Below, in pieces: positions 19,622 to 28,153 of a stretch of 64,000 nucleotides of DNA (positions are counted from its first letter, which is position 1; the number at the start of each line of letters is the position of its first letter). The translations under genes and the position numbers were made by a program. A model generated the notes under the pieces. The model did no database searches and had not been told where the DNA came from. It saw nothing but the letters and a program-made list of their open reading frames with translations. Source of the DNA: Dyadobacter chenwenxiniae (lineage in GTDB: Bacteria > Bacteroidota > Bacteroidia > Cytophagales > Spirosomataceae); the NCBI RefSeq assembly GCF_022869785.1, contig NZ_CP094997.1, forward strand, positions 434,001-498,000, written 5' to 3'.

Positions 19622-20977
19622 ATGGATCATAGTAATATGAATCGTCGCGAAACGATGAAAGCATTGGGCCTGACCGGGTCAGCAGGAATATTAGGCCTAT
19701 TCGGCGGAACTGCCAGTGCGAAAGCACGGGAAGAAAAGGAGACGCCGCATTATGCCAAGGCCATGAAACCGGTCACCATCAAAAGCGTCCGGGCCATCGC
19801 CACAGCGCCGCAAGGCTCCAACCTGATTGTGGTAAAAGTAGAGACTTCCGAGCCTGGATTATATGGCCTGGGCTGTGCCACTTTCACGCAGCGTGCCGCC
19901 GTCGTGCTGGTCGCGATCAACACTTATCTGAATGAATTCTGCGTCGGGAAAGATGTGGACCAGATTGAAGATATGTGGCATGGGGCCTATGTGAGTTCAT
20001 ATTGGCGGAATGGCCCGGTGCTCAACAATGCATTAAGCGGTCTGGATCAGGCGCTTTGGGATATCAAAGGAAAACGTGCGGGCATGCCGCTTTATCAGCT
20101 GCTGGGCGGAAAAGTGAGGTTTGCTGTTCCTTGTTACACCCATGCCAATGGCAACACGCCCGAGGCAACCGTCGAAAGCGTAAAAAGCATTCAGGAGCGC
20201 GGTTTCAAGTACATTCGCATCCAGCAGGGCGGTTATGGGGCAGTAGGCAGCACAGCCGAACAGCCGGATTTCAAAAAGGAAAACTTCGGCGGTCCTACTG
20301 ACAGTTTTATGAATGAAAACAGCTATTTGAAGGCTATTCCTAAACTTTTTGAAGCAGTTAGAAAAAGCTGCGGAGAAGAAATTGAACTGCTGCACGACAT
20401 TCACGAGCGCGTACAGCCCATGAATGCGATCAACATGATCAAGAAACTGGAAGAGTTTAATCCGTTCTTTATCGAAGATCCATTTTCTCCCGAAAACCAG
20501 AAGTGGTTTAAGATTTTGCGTGAAAACACGACGGTCCCGATTGCCATGGGCGAGCTTTTCAACAATGTCAATGAATTTGTAGAACCGATGGTTAATCAAT
20601 GGTTCGACTTCATCCGCATCCACGTTTCGCAGATCGGCGGGGTTACGCCAGCCATGAAAGTGGCCCGGTTAGGAGAGTGGTTTAACATTAAAACGGCCTG
20701 GCACGGACCGGGTGACGTCTCACCCGTAGGCCACTCCGCCCACGCGCACATTGACCTGGCAGTGTGGAATTTCGGAATCCAGGAAGCCGTAAGTTTCAAT
20801 GAAAAAACACAAGAAGTTTTCTCCGGCTGCCCTACGATGAAAAACGGTTACATGTCTGTAAATGAAGTGCCCGGCATCGGCGTCGATATCGACGAAAAAG
20901 CTGCCGCGAAATACCCAATCACAACAAAATCCAACTGGCAAGTAAGAAAGTTCGATGGCACATTAATTCGCCCCTAA
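19622..20977 (+). CDS. Tat-exported ManD/RspA-like acid-sugar dehydratase
   Basis: A mandelate-racemase/enolase-superfamily enzyme (about 451 residues from the chosen start; ATGs at 19583 and 19637 are alternatives). Metal ligands are at Asp259, Glu285 and Glu311, each 26 apart, with His261 in HDIHERV and His361 in AWHGPGD. The Asp-to-His distance of 102 matches the mannonate-dehydratase (ManD/RspA) subgroup, as does NFGIQE near the end. The loop carrying the subgroup's Arg/Tyr pair is different in spacing, so mannonate may not be the substrate. A twin-arginine signal (NRRETMKALG, then a hydrophobic run and AxA) predicts export. It follows SusD 1 in the same direction. Confidence 0.87.
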   Translation: MDHSNMNRRETMKALGLTGSAGILGLFGGTASAKAREEKETPHYAKAMKPVTIKSVRAIATAPQGSNLIVVKVETSEPGLYGLGCATFTQRAAVVLVAINTYLNEFCVGKDVDQIEDMWHGAYVSSYWRNGPVLNNALSGLDQALWDIKGKRAGMPLYQLLGGKVRFAVPCYTHANGNTPEATVESVKSIQERGFKYIRIQQGGYGAVGSTAEQPDFKKENFGGPTDSFMNENSYLKAIPKLFEAVRKSCGEEIELLHDIHERVQPMNAINMIKKLEEFNPFFIEDPFSPENQKWFKILRENTTVPIAMGELFNNVNEFVEPMVNQWFDFIRIHVSQIGGVTPAMKVARLGEWFNIKTAWHGPGDVSPVGHSAHAHIDLAVWNFGIQEAVSFNEKTQEVFSGCPTMKNGYMSVNEVPGIGVDIDEKAAAKYPITTKSNWQVRKFDGTLIRP

Positions 20978-20989
20978 AATTCAACAACA

Positions 20990-21014
20990 TTGCCCTGGGC
21001 TTAGCCCAGGGCAA
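20990..21014 (+). repeat. REP-like palindrome before lacI, copy 1
   Basis: An 11-bp inverted repeat (TTGCCCTGGGC / GCCCAGGGCAA) around TTA, just after the dehydratase stop. It could act as a weak terminator, but there is no T-run. A near copy lies 88 bp further on. Confidence 0.75.
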
Positions 21015-21077
21015 TTAAAAGGATGAAATTCTATTTACAGAATAATATTAATTCATTATCACAAATCAATCAATCAA

Positions 21078-21103
21078 TTGCCCCGGGCTTAAGCCCGGGG
21101 CAA
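21078..21103 (+). repeat. REP-like palindrome before lacI, copy 2
   Basis: A perfect 26-bp palindrome starting TTGCCCCGGGCTT, 9 bp before the lacI ATG. Being GC-rich in an AT-rich leader, it may fold in the mRNA and affect translation of the regulator. It is near-identical to the element at 20990. Confidence 0.8.
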
Positions 21104-21112
21104 AAGAAAAAG

Positions 21113-22150
21113 ATGAAAAAAACATCTCTCAAAGACATAGCCCAAAAAGCTGGCGTATCAACCGCACTGGTCTCCTATGTCCTCAACGGGAAGGAAAAGG
21201 AAACCAGGGTGGGGGAGGTGATCGCCAAGAAGGTGAGAGAAATCGCCAAAGAGCTCAATTACCAGCCCAATCACCTTGCCAAAAGCCTCAGAAGTGGCAA
21301 AACCCACACAATCGGGCTAATTATAGCAGACATTTCAAACCCGTTCTTTGCCAACATTGCCCGGGTTGTAGAGGATGAAGCCAAGCGAAACGGTTACACG
21401 GTGATTATTGGAAGCTGTGATGAAAATGCCGACAAGTCCTGGGATTTGCTCAATGTGCTTATCAACAGGCAAGTGGACGGATTCATCATCGTTTCCTGCG
21501 AAGGCTCAGAGAACCAGATTCAATATTTGAAAGAAAGAAATCTGCCTTTCGTGCTGCTGGACAGGCATTTCCCGGACATTCAAACGGATTTCGTTGCAAC
21601 CAACAATTACAAAGCGTCCTATGACGCGGGAATTCATCTGATCCAATCAGGTTATGAACGAATAGGGCTAATCGCTTACAAATCAGAGATGTATCACATG
21701 GTAGAAAGAATCAGGGGATACAAACACGCGCTGAGCGATAACAACATTGAGTTTGACAGCAACTGGCTGAAAGAGGTGATGTTTGAAACCATAGAACGTG
21801 ATGTAAAGATCGCCATCGACGAAATCCTGGCGTCAGATCACAAAGTGGAGGCATTGATTTTCGCGACTTACGGTCTGGCTATCAATGGGTTGAAATACAT
21901 CAATGAGTTGCGGCTGAAAGTGCCTTCGGATCTTGCGATTGTCAGTTTTGGTCAGGCAGAGGTTTTTGATCTTTACTATTGCCCTATCACTTACTTGCGT
22001 CAGCCATTGGAACTATTGGGCAAAACATCCGTCGAATATCTCTTGAAAAAACTCAAAAACCCAGACGAAGGAATGAAGCAGATCCTGATGGAAGCCAAGC
22101 TGATCGCCAGGGATTCCTCTATGGCAAAATCCGCCTGGCTAACCGAATAA
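21113..22150 (+). CDS. LacI-family transcriptional regulator
   Basis: 345 residues from the ATG at 21113; a longer frame from 21023 runs through the palindrome and is unlikely. Residues 3-25 (TSLKDIAQKAGVSTALVSYVLNG) form the LacI helix-turn-helix and residues 45-56 the hinge (NYQPNHLAKSLR). The rest is a periplasmic-binding-protein-like effector domain (HTIGLIIADISNPFFA). It sits inside the sugar-acid locus, and the palindrome TTAATCGATTAA lies both upstream of SusC 1 and directly after this gene, so it probably controls the locus in response to a sugar or sugar-acid intermediate. Confidence 0.93.
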   Translation: MKKTSLKDIAQKAGVSTALVSYVLNGKEKETRVGEVIAKKVREIAKELNYQPNHLAKSLRSGKTHTIGLIIADISNPFFANIARVVEDEAKRNGYTVIIGSCDENADKSWDLLNVLINRQVDGFIIVSCEGSENQIQYLKERNLPFVLLDRHFPDIQTDFVATNNYKASYDAGIHLIQSGYERIGLIAYKSEMYHMVERIRGYKHALSDNNIEFDSNWLKEVMFETIERDVKIAIDEILASDHKVEALIFATYGLAINGLKYINELRLKVPSDLAIVSFGQAEVFDLYYCPITYLRQPLELLGKTSVEYLLKKLKNPDEGMKQILMEAKLIARDSSMAKSAWLTE

Positions 22151-22166
22151 TTTTTTTAATAAATGC

Positions 22167-22178
22167 TTAATCGATTAA
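22167..22178 (+). promoter_or_regulatory. Candidate LacI-family operator before the second dehydratase
   Basis: TTAATCGATTAA, identical with the site at 14680 including the preceding GC. It lies 17 bp after the lacI stop and about 300 bp before the second dehydratase gene. Confidence 0.58.
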
Positions 22179-22257
22179 TGAACAGACGGTTGCAAAATGC
22201 ATAGAACGATGTCATGCAGGTTAGGAGACGCCTCCGGCTAACACAACGATTATCTTT

Positions 22258-22440
22258 TGCTAGAAACGGGATGCCCCTCCGGGGCGGCGTTTTTGCAAAA
22301 ACGTATCGCGCGAATGGTGCCCCAGCGGGGCAACCTATTTCTAGCAAGATGAATGGTAATTAAATCCAGCCCCAGCGGGGCAACCTGTTTCTAGCAAAAA
22401 GAATGGCAATAAAACCCAGCCCCAGCGGGGCAACCTGTTA
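22258..22440 (+). repeat. REP-like array: one inverted and three direct copies at 50-bp period
   Basis: The core GCCCCAGCGGGGCAACCT starts at 22319, 22369 and 22419, exactly 50 bp apart, and two of the three copies continue with a TTTCTAGCAA tail. An inverted, diverged copy (GCTAGAAACGGGATGCCCC) lies at 22259. No gene is seen in 22151-22476. Confidence 0.8.
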
Positions 22441-22476
22441 ATAACCGTTTTAAATTAACCTGAACCCAATTTCGAT

Positions 22477-23718
22477 ATGCATAGAAGAACATTCCTAAAA
22501 TCAGCAGCGCTTGGCTCGGCAGCCGTTATGACGGGCTTGCCGGCAATGAAAGCCGAGGCCGCGTCAAAAATGAAGATTACCAAAATCCGCTACTACGCAG
22601 CACCTGGCTATAACAAGCCGCTCTTCAACCAAGCCCGTGGCATCGTGGAAATTGAAACCGATGGCGGCATTATTGGCATTGGCGAAGGCGGCTCAAAAGA
22701 TATGATTGAGCAATGTGCGCAAATGATGATCGGTGAAGATCCGTTCCGCATTGAGCACATTTGGCAGAATGTGTATCGAGGCATGTTCTATCCCCCAGGT
22801 CGCGAGAAGCTGCACGCATTAGGCGCTTTGGAAATGGCGCTTTGGGACATCAAAGGCAAAGCACTGAATGTGCCCGTTTACGAGCTCCTAGGCGGCGCAA
22901 CCCGTGATTACATTGAATGTTATGCAACCGGTTTTCGTGCTTCCACAGGCAAAACCGAGGAAGAAAGAGCCCAGGATTGCATAGCAGCCGGACTAAGGTC
23001 CTACCGCATCGGCCCGACGGGAGGCAATGGTGACCAGCCTTTTGATTTTTATGATAATGTTAAAAAGACCATCGACTTCTGTAAAAGAATAGACACTGCC
23101 GTGGGCGGCGGCGGCAAATGGGCCATTGACCTGCACACGCGCTTCGATCTGACCGACGGCTTGAAGATCTGCACCGCATTGGAAGACCTCGAACCTTACT
23201 TTATCGAGGACATTGTCCGCTCGGAAAATCCGGGCGTTTACAAAAATGTAAGGTCCATGACCAAAGTCCCTATTGCCGTTGGGGAGCAGTTCGGAGATCG
23301 CTGGGATACCAATGAGCTGATCGAAAACAGGCTGATCGATTACACTCGTTTTACGCTTCCCAACACGGGTGGCATTGGAGAATTCAAGAAAATCGCGTCT
23401 ATGTGTGAGACGCATTATGTAGGCATGATCCCGCATTTTACCGGGCCGCTTTCCACGGCAACGCTTGTCCATGTGCTGGGTTCAAGCAGTCCGATGCGGG
23501 CCATGATGGAGCTCGGCGGCGGGGAACCGGAGCGTCCGCCTTATTTCAATGAGGATTTTATCAATTTCAAAAATGGCAAGTTGTATCTCAATGATAGTCC
23601 TGGCTTGGGTGTAAAGTTTGACCCGAAAAAAGCCACATTCGTCATGGAGGTGAAAGAGAAAACCAAATTCCCGCATCCGATCCTGAAAGCGCCGGACGGC
23701 TCGATTCATAACTGGTAA
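22477..23718 (+). CDS. Tat-exported enolase-superfamily sugar-acid dehydratase
   Basis: A 413-residue mandelate-racemase/enolase-superfamily protein with a near-ideal twin-arginine signal (HRRTFLKSAALGSAAV, cut near AEA). Metal ligands are Asp218, Glu244 and Glu270 (26 and 26 apart), with His220 in DLH and His320 in MIPHFTGP, exactly 100 after His220. That geometry is the same as in the galactonate dehydratase downstream, so it is probably also an aldonate dehydratase. It is only distantly similar to that enzyme, so the substrate may differ (another aldonate or a uronate). It starts about 300 bp after lacI, following an operator-like palindrome and a repeat array. Confidence 0.85.
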   Translation: MHRRTFLKSAALGSAAVMTGLPAMKAEAASKMKITKIRYYAAPGYNKPLFNQARGIVEIETDGGIIGIGEGGSKDMIEQCAQMMIGEDPFRIEHIWQNVYRGMFYPPGREKLHALGALEMALWDIKGKALNVPVYELLGGATRDYIECYATGFRASTGKTEEERAQDCIAAGLRSYRIGPTGGNGDQPFDFYDNVKKTIDFCKRIDTAVGGGGKWAIDLHTRFDLTDGLKICTALEDLEPYFIEDIVRSENPGVYKNVRSMTKVPIAVGEQFGDRWDTNELIENRLIDYTRFTLPNTGGIGEFKKIASMCETHYVGMIPHFTGPLSTATLVHVLGSSSPMRAMMELGGGEPERPPYFNEDFINFKNGKLYLNDSPGLGVKFDPKKATFVMEVKEKTKFPHPILKAPDGSIHNW

Positions 23719-23730
23719 TTTGATATCCGC

Positions 23731-23763
23731 AGACTTTCCAAGTCTTCAAGACTTGGAAAGTCT
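23731..23763 (+). repeat. 33-bp palindromic element, copy A
   Basis: A near-perfect palindrome starting AGACTTTCCAAGTCTT around one central C. Related copies lie at 29729 and 29892. It sits between two dehydratase genes and has no T-run. Confidence 0.8.
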
Positions 23764-23787
23764 AAACCACCTAAACGCATAACGCAA

Positions 23788-25029
23788 ATGAACGCAACAA
23801 AAAAAGGAATGTCCCGCCGGGAAGCCATCCAGTCCGTATTGGGTGTGGCTGCGATGGGAACCATGCTTTTGCCTAAAACCTCTTACGCCTCCACGCCCGC
23901 GCCGTTCCGAGAATATGGCAGCGTGAAGATTACCAAGCTGGAAACGTTCCTGGTGAAACCACGCTGGATCTTCCTGAAAATCCACACCGATGCAGGCGTG
24001 ACCGGCCTCGGCGAGCCGCTTCTGGAAGGCCGCGCGCTGACCATCAAAACGGCCATTCAAGAAGTGGAGCCTTATTTGATTGGCAAAGATCCAAGGCAGG
24101 TTGTGCACCATTGGCAGGCCATTTACCGCCATGCATTTTACCGCGGCGGACCAATTCTGACAAGCGCTCTGAGCGGGATAGACCAGGCATTGTGGGACAT
24201 TAAGGGCAAGCTTTTGAATGTGCCGATTTACGAGCTTTTTGGTGGGCAAACGCGTGACCGTGTGCGTGTGTACGGCCGCGCAGCCAATGCCGAAGACATG
24301 AAGAAGCGCAAGGCAGAAGGCTTTACCGTAATCAAAACAGGCGTCGCCAAGAAAAACCCGGCCAACATTGTTGAAAACCCGGCATTTATCAAATTCGCAG
24401 CCGACAATTTTGCATCTCTGAGGGAAGCGGGCGGACCAGAAATGGACATTGCCATTGACTTCCACGGCGCCATTTCGCAGCAGACTTCTAAGGTTTTGAT
24501 TAGAGAATTGGAACAATATCAGCCTATGTTTATCGAAGAACCTTGCCAGGCGCAAAATGTGGACACAATGGTTGACATTGCCCGCGGAACGCATTTGCCG
24601 ATTGCGACCGGTGAGCGCATTTTTACCAAGTGGGGCTTTCGCGAAATCCTTGAAAAAGGCGCAGCCAGCATTGTCCAGCCCGATCTTTGCCATGCAGGCG
24701 GCATTACGGAAGGCCGCATTATCGCCGGAATGGCCGAAGCTTATTACGTGCCCATCGCCCCGCACAATCCCATGGGTCCGATCTCGCTGGCAACCGGTTT
24801 ACAGCTCGCAGCCAGCGTCCCCAACTTCTTGGTTCAGGAGCAGGTAACATTGGGAGAAGGATATTTGAAAAACCCATTTAAACTGCAAAAAGACGGCACC
24901 GTAATGGTTCCCACAGGCCCCGGCCTGGGAATAGAACTCGACGAAGACCAGCTCAAAGACAAAATCGGCCACGACTGGAAAAACCCCGAAACCTACAACG
25001 CACTAGACGGCTCCGTAGTAGACTGGTAA
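23788..25029 (+). CDS. dgoD: D-galactonate dehydratase-like enzyme with Tat signal
   Basis: 413 residues. Residues 41-413 match the galactonate dehydratase pattern: metal ligands Asp224, Glu250 and Glu276, general acid/base His226 (DFHG) and His326 (APHNPMGP). All are offset by 41 from the E. coli DgoD positions as I recall them (183, 209, 235, 185, 285). The extra N-terminus is a twin-arginine leader (SRREAIQSVLGVAAMG, cut near YAS), so this copy should act outside the cytoplasm, unlike E. coli DgoD. The expected reaction is galactonate to 2-keto-3-deoxygalactonate. The kinase and aldolase that use this product are encoded downstream in the same locus. Confidence 0.87.
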   Translation: MNATKKGMSRREAIQSVLGVAAMGTMLLPKTSYASTPAPFREYGSVKITKLETFLVKPRWIFLKIHTDAGVTGLGEPLLEGRALTIKTAIQEVEPYLIGKDPRQVVHHWQAIYRHAFYRGGPILTSALSGIDQALWDIKGKLLNVPIYELFGGQTRDRVRVYGRAANAEDMKKRKAEGFTVIKTGVAKKNPANIVENPAFIKFAADNFASLREAGGPEMDIAIDFHGAISQQTSKVLIRELEQYQPMFIEEPCQAQNVDTMVDIARGTHLPIATGERIFTKWGFREILEKGAASIVQPDLCHAGGITEGRIIAGMAEAYYVPIAPHNPMGPISLATGLQLAASVPNFLVQEQVTLGEGYLKNPFKLQKDGTVMVPTGPGLGIELDEDQLKDKIGHDWKNPETYNALDGSVVDW

Positions 25030-25149
25030 AAACCCAATCTCCACCGCACCAACAACCCGACGATTCCCCTCATTCAATCATTCAATCATTCACTCATTAA
25101 AAATTGCATTATTCAAATCTTATCTATAAACATCTATTTGCCTTAAACT

Positions 25150-28140
25150 ATGAAAAAACTTGTAAGTTTGGTTTTGTTACATCTCATTCTGAGCCAAAGC
25201 TACGTCTTTGCCCAGAGCAGCAGATTGACAGGTAAAGTGACCGATCAGGATAATGTTGCCCTGCCCGGTGTAAGCATTTTGTTAAGCGGAAGCACAACGG
25301 GAACCGTCACGGATGCAGACGGAAATTTTGCGATTAATGCGCCCGGAAACGGAAGTCTGGTTTTCTCTTTCATTGGCTATCAAAGCCAGACGGTCGCTAT
25401 TAACAATCGTACATCGATTGATTTGAAGTTGATCCAGGAATCCACCAGTTTGGGCGAGCTTGTTGTGGTGGGCTATGGAACGCAAAAGAAAACGGATGTT
25501 ACCGGTGCCTTGTCCGTGGTTTCTACAAGGGAATTTTCACAGCAACCCATCACGCGCCTCGACCAGGTTCTGCAGGGCCGTGCCGCGGGTGTGCAGGTGA
25601 CGCAGTCCAATGGTGCGCCGGGTGGCGATGCTCGCGTGCGCGTGCGGGGGGCTAATTCTGTTTTGGGAAACAATGATCCTTTATATGTAATCGATGGTTT
25701 TGTGGGGGCGAATTATAATTTGCTTAACCCTGCTGATATTGAGTCACTTCAAATTTTGAAAGATGCCGCCTCGACTTCGATTTATGGTAGCCGGGGTGCG
25801 AACGGGGTTGTCATTATCACCACCAAAAAAGGCGCGAAAGGGCTTAAAGTAAATTACGAAGGACAGGGAAGCGTATCAAATGTGATTAAGACATTTGACA
25901 TTCTGCCGGCCGGTGAATTTGCCGAAATCGTCAATTCAAGAGCTATCGCAACGGGTTCGAACACGCCTTTTACCGAAGCGCAGATAGCGAACTTTAAACA
26001 AAATGGCGGCACGGACTGGCAGGATCTGGTTTACAGAAAAGGCAGCGGGACCCAGCAGCAAATCACCGTTTCTGGCGGAAATGATAAGACGTCGTTTTTA
26101 GTCTCAGGAAACTATGTAAAGCAAAGCGGGATCGTCGAAAACAGCGGTTTCAAACGTTACGTTTTACGGACGAATTTGAATACTCAGATCAACAAAAAGC
26201 TTTCCATGCGACTGAATCTGTCGGGCGCAAAATCCATGAACCATAACACAGATGGCGGCGGCGCATTGATAGAAGCGTTGCAATGGGCCCCTACAACGCC
26301 TGCTTACGGCGAAGACGGTCAGCCCACGTTTGCTGATCCAATCGGCTCTGTTTCGCGGAGCCCGCTGGATCAGTTATATGACAAATCCAATGACATTGAC
26401 CGCATGAATATTAATGCAATCGGCGGCTTGAACTGGCAGTTGCCGATCAAAGGACTAAGCCTGGATTTGCAATATGCGATCAATTATTTGAATGCGCAGA
26501 ACAAGAATTTTACGGGCAAAAGGCTGTCTAACAACAACCCGAGCGCATCGCGCTATTCTTCTGAACAGGTAACGCTGCAAAACACCAATGCGCTGAATTA
26601 CAACACGACCATTGGTAACCATTCCATCAATGCAGTGGCCGTTTTGGAAACACAGCAATTCACAGACAGGAATTTCCAGGCAACCGCCACAGGCTTGCGT
26701 TTCCCGCAGCTTGGTTATGACAACATTGGCGGAAACTCAGCGGCGACAGTCGTTTCGGGTTATTCGAAATGGACGTTGCTGTCATTTTTGGGACGTGTGA
26801 ACTATGCTTTCAGGGACAAATATCTGGTAACAGCAGCCATCAGAAGAGATGGTTCTTCTAAGTTCAGCAAGGATAACCGCAACAGTGTTTTCCCTTCCGT
26901 AGCACTTGGTTGGAGGCTTTCTGAGGAGGAGTTTATCAAAAACATGAATGTGTTCAGTAACCTGAAATTGCGTGCAAGCTGGGGGATGACGGGCAGCCAG
27001 GCAATCAATCCGTATGCAACATTATCGCCTTATAACACCACGCAAATGGCTTTTAACAATACGGCAATTACGGCAGGTGTGATCCAGGGAAATCAGGGAA
27101 ATAAGAATTTGAAATGGGAAACAACCAAGCAAACGGATGTCGGCATTGAAATGGAATTCCTGAATGGCCGCCTGCATGTGGAGGCAGACTATTTCCATAA
27201 AAACACAACCGATCTGCTGCTGAATGTGGCGCTACCCAACTACGCAGGTGGCGGAACACAGGTTAGAAACGTAGGTGAAATCGAAAACAAAGGCTTTGAA
27301 TTTGCCATAGGCGGAACGCCCATCGAAAGCGGCAAATTTGCCTGGGAAACTAATCTGAATTTCTCAACACTAAAAAACCAGGTGCTGAGTCTGGGCGGAT
27401 TGCCTCGTTTAGGAACGGGCACTGGCGCTGGCGGCGGGATGTCGATTACCAATGAATTTATGCTGAAACCCGGCGAACCACTTGGCTCTTACTGGGGACT
27501 GAATTACCTCGGAACATTCAAGCAGGCCGACGCGGATGCCGCTGCACTACAGGGCCGCGTGCCGGGTGATCCACGCTATGAAGATGTGAATGGCGACAAT
27601 GCAATTACAACAGATGACTTCCAGATCGTCGGGCGCGCATTCCCGAAAATGACAGGCGGTTGGAATAACACATTTACTTACAGTGGATTAACATTGAATG
27701 TGTTCTTTCAAGGTGCGTTCGGATTGGATAAGCTTAATTACACGAGGGCAGGCGCTATGTCGGGATCAGGAGAGGCGCGGCAGTTCCTGCTGACCGAAAT
27801 CAGGGATTACTATCGTCCTGGAAATGAGAATTCTGACATTCCTGCCTTTACCAAAACATATCAGCCATTTACACAGTCCAGCCGCTTTGTTGAAAACGGC
27901 AGTTATGTAAGGTTGAAAAACGTGAGCCTTTCTTACAACGTGCCGACTTCGATCTTTAAAGACAAAGCCACGATCCGTGTTTTTGCGAGTGCAACCAATG
28001 TTCTGACCTTCACAAAATACACAGGACCGGACCCGGAATCCAGCAATGTCGGATCCAACACGGACACTGCCATGGGCATCGACCGCGGTTCATATCCTAA
28101 TGCCAAAGTGTACACAATCGGGCTTAATCTTGGATTTTAA
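25150..28140 (+). CDS. SusC/RagA TonB-linked outer-membrane transporter 2
   Basis: A 996-residue SusC-like protein with a signal peptide (cut near VFAQ), a carboxypeptidase-like domain (LTGKVTDQDNVALPGVSIL), the TonB-box region GELVVVGYGTQKK, and a plug ending SIYGSRGANGVVIITTKKG, followed by the barrel and a terminal aromatic (GLNLGF). Its SusD partner starts 13 bp after the stop. It is distinct from SusC 1 in the same locus, so two different ligands may be imported. Upstream (25071-25098) are short CATTCAAT-type repeats of no known role. Confidence 0.95.
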   Translation: MKKLVSLVLLHLILSQSYVFAQSSRLTGKVTDQDNVALPGVSILLSGSTTGTVTDADGNFAINAPGNGSLVFSFIGYQSQTVAINNRTSIDLKLIQESTSLGELVVVGYGTQKKTDVTGALSVVSTREFSQQPITRLDQVLQGRAAGVQVTQSNGAPGGDARVRVRGANSVLGNNDPLYVIDGFVGANYNLLNPADIESLQILKDAASTSIYGSRGANGVVIITTKKGAKGLKVNYEGQGSVSNVIKTFDILPAGEFAEIVNSRAIATGSNTPFTEAQIANFKQNGGTDWQDLVYRKGSGTQQQITVSGGNDKTSFLVSGNYVKQSGIVENSGFKRYVLRTNLNTQINKKLSMRLNLSGAKSMNHNTDGGGALIEALQWAPTTPAYGEDGQPTFADPIGSVSRSPLDQLYDKSNDIDRMNINAIGGLNWQLPIKGLSLDLQYAINYLNAQNKNFTGKRLSNNNPSASRYSSEQVTLQNTNALNYNTTIGNHSINAVAVLETQQFTDRNFQATATGLRFPQLGYDNIGGNSAATVVSGYSKWTLLSFLGRVNYAFRDKYLVTAAIRRDGSSKFSKDNRNSVFPSVALGWRLSEEEFIKNMNVFSNLKLRASWGMTGSQAINPYATLSPYNTTQMAFNNTAITAGVIQGNQGNKNLKWETTKQTDVGIEMEFLNGRLHVEADYFHKNTTDLLLNVALPNYAGGGTQVRNVGEIENKGFEFAIGGTPIESGKFAWETNLNFSTLKNQVLSLGGLPRLGTGTGAGGGMSITNEFMLKPGEPLGSYWGLNYLGTFKQADADAAALQGRVPGDPRYEDVNGDNAITTDDFQIVGRAFPKMTGGWNNTFTYSGLTLNVFFQGAFGLDKLNYTRAGAMSGSGEARQFLLTEIRDYYRPGNENSDIPAFTKTYQPFTQSSRFVENGSYVRLKNVSLSYNVPTSIFKDKATIRVFASATNVLTFTKYTGPDPESSNVGSNTDTAMGIDRGSYPNAKVYTIGLNLGF

Positions 28141-28153
28141 TTTAAATCAAAAA

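Noticed and set aside
22319..22440. Regular 50-bp period could suggest a short CRISPR array.
   Set aside because: The segments between the cores are themselves similar to each other, there are no cas genes, and the core is a GC-rich palindrome of the REP type.
23746..24765. A 339-codon minus-strand frame opposite dgoD.
   Set aside because: It is a shadow of a well-supported enzyme gene and shows no family motif.
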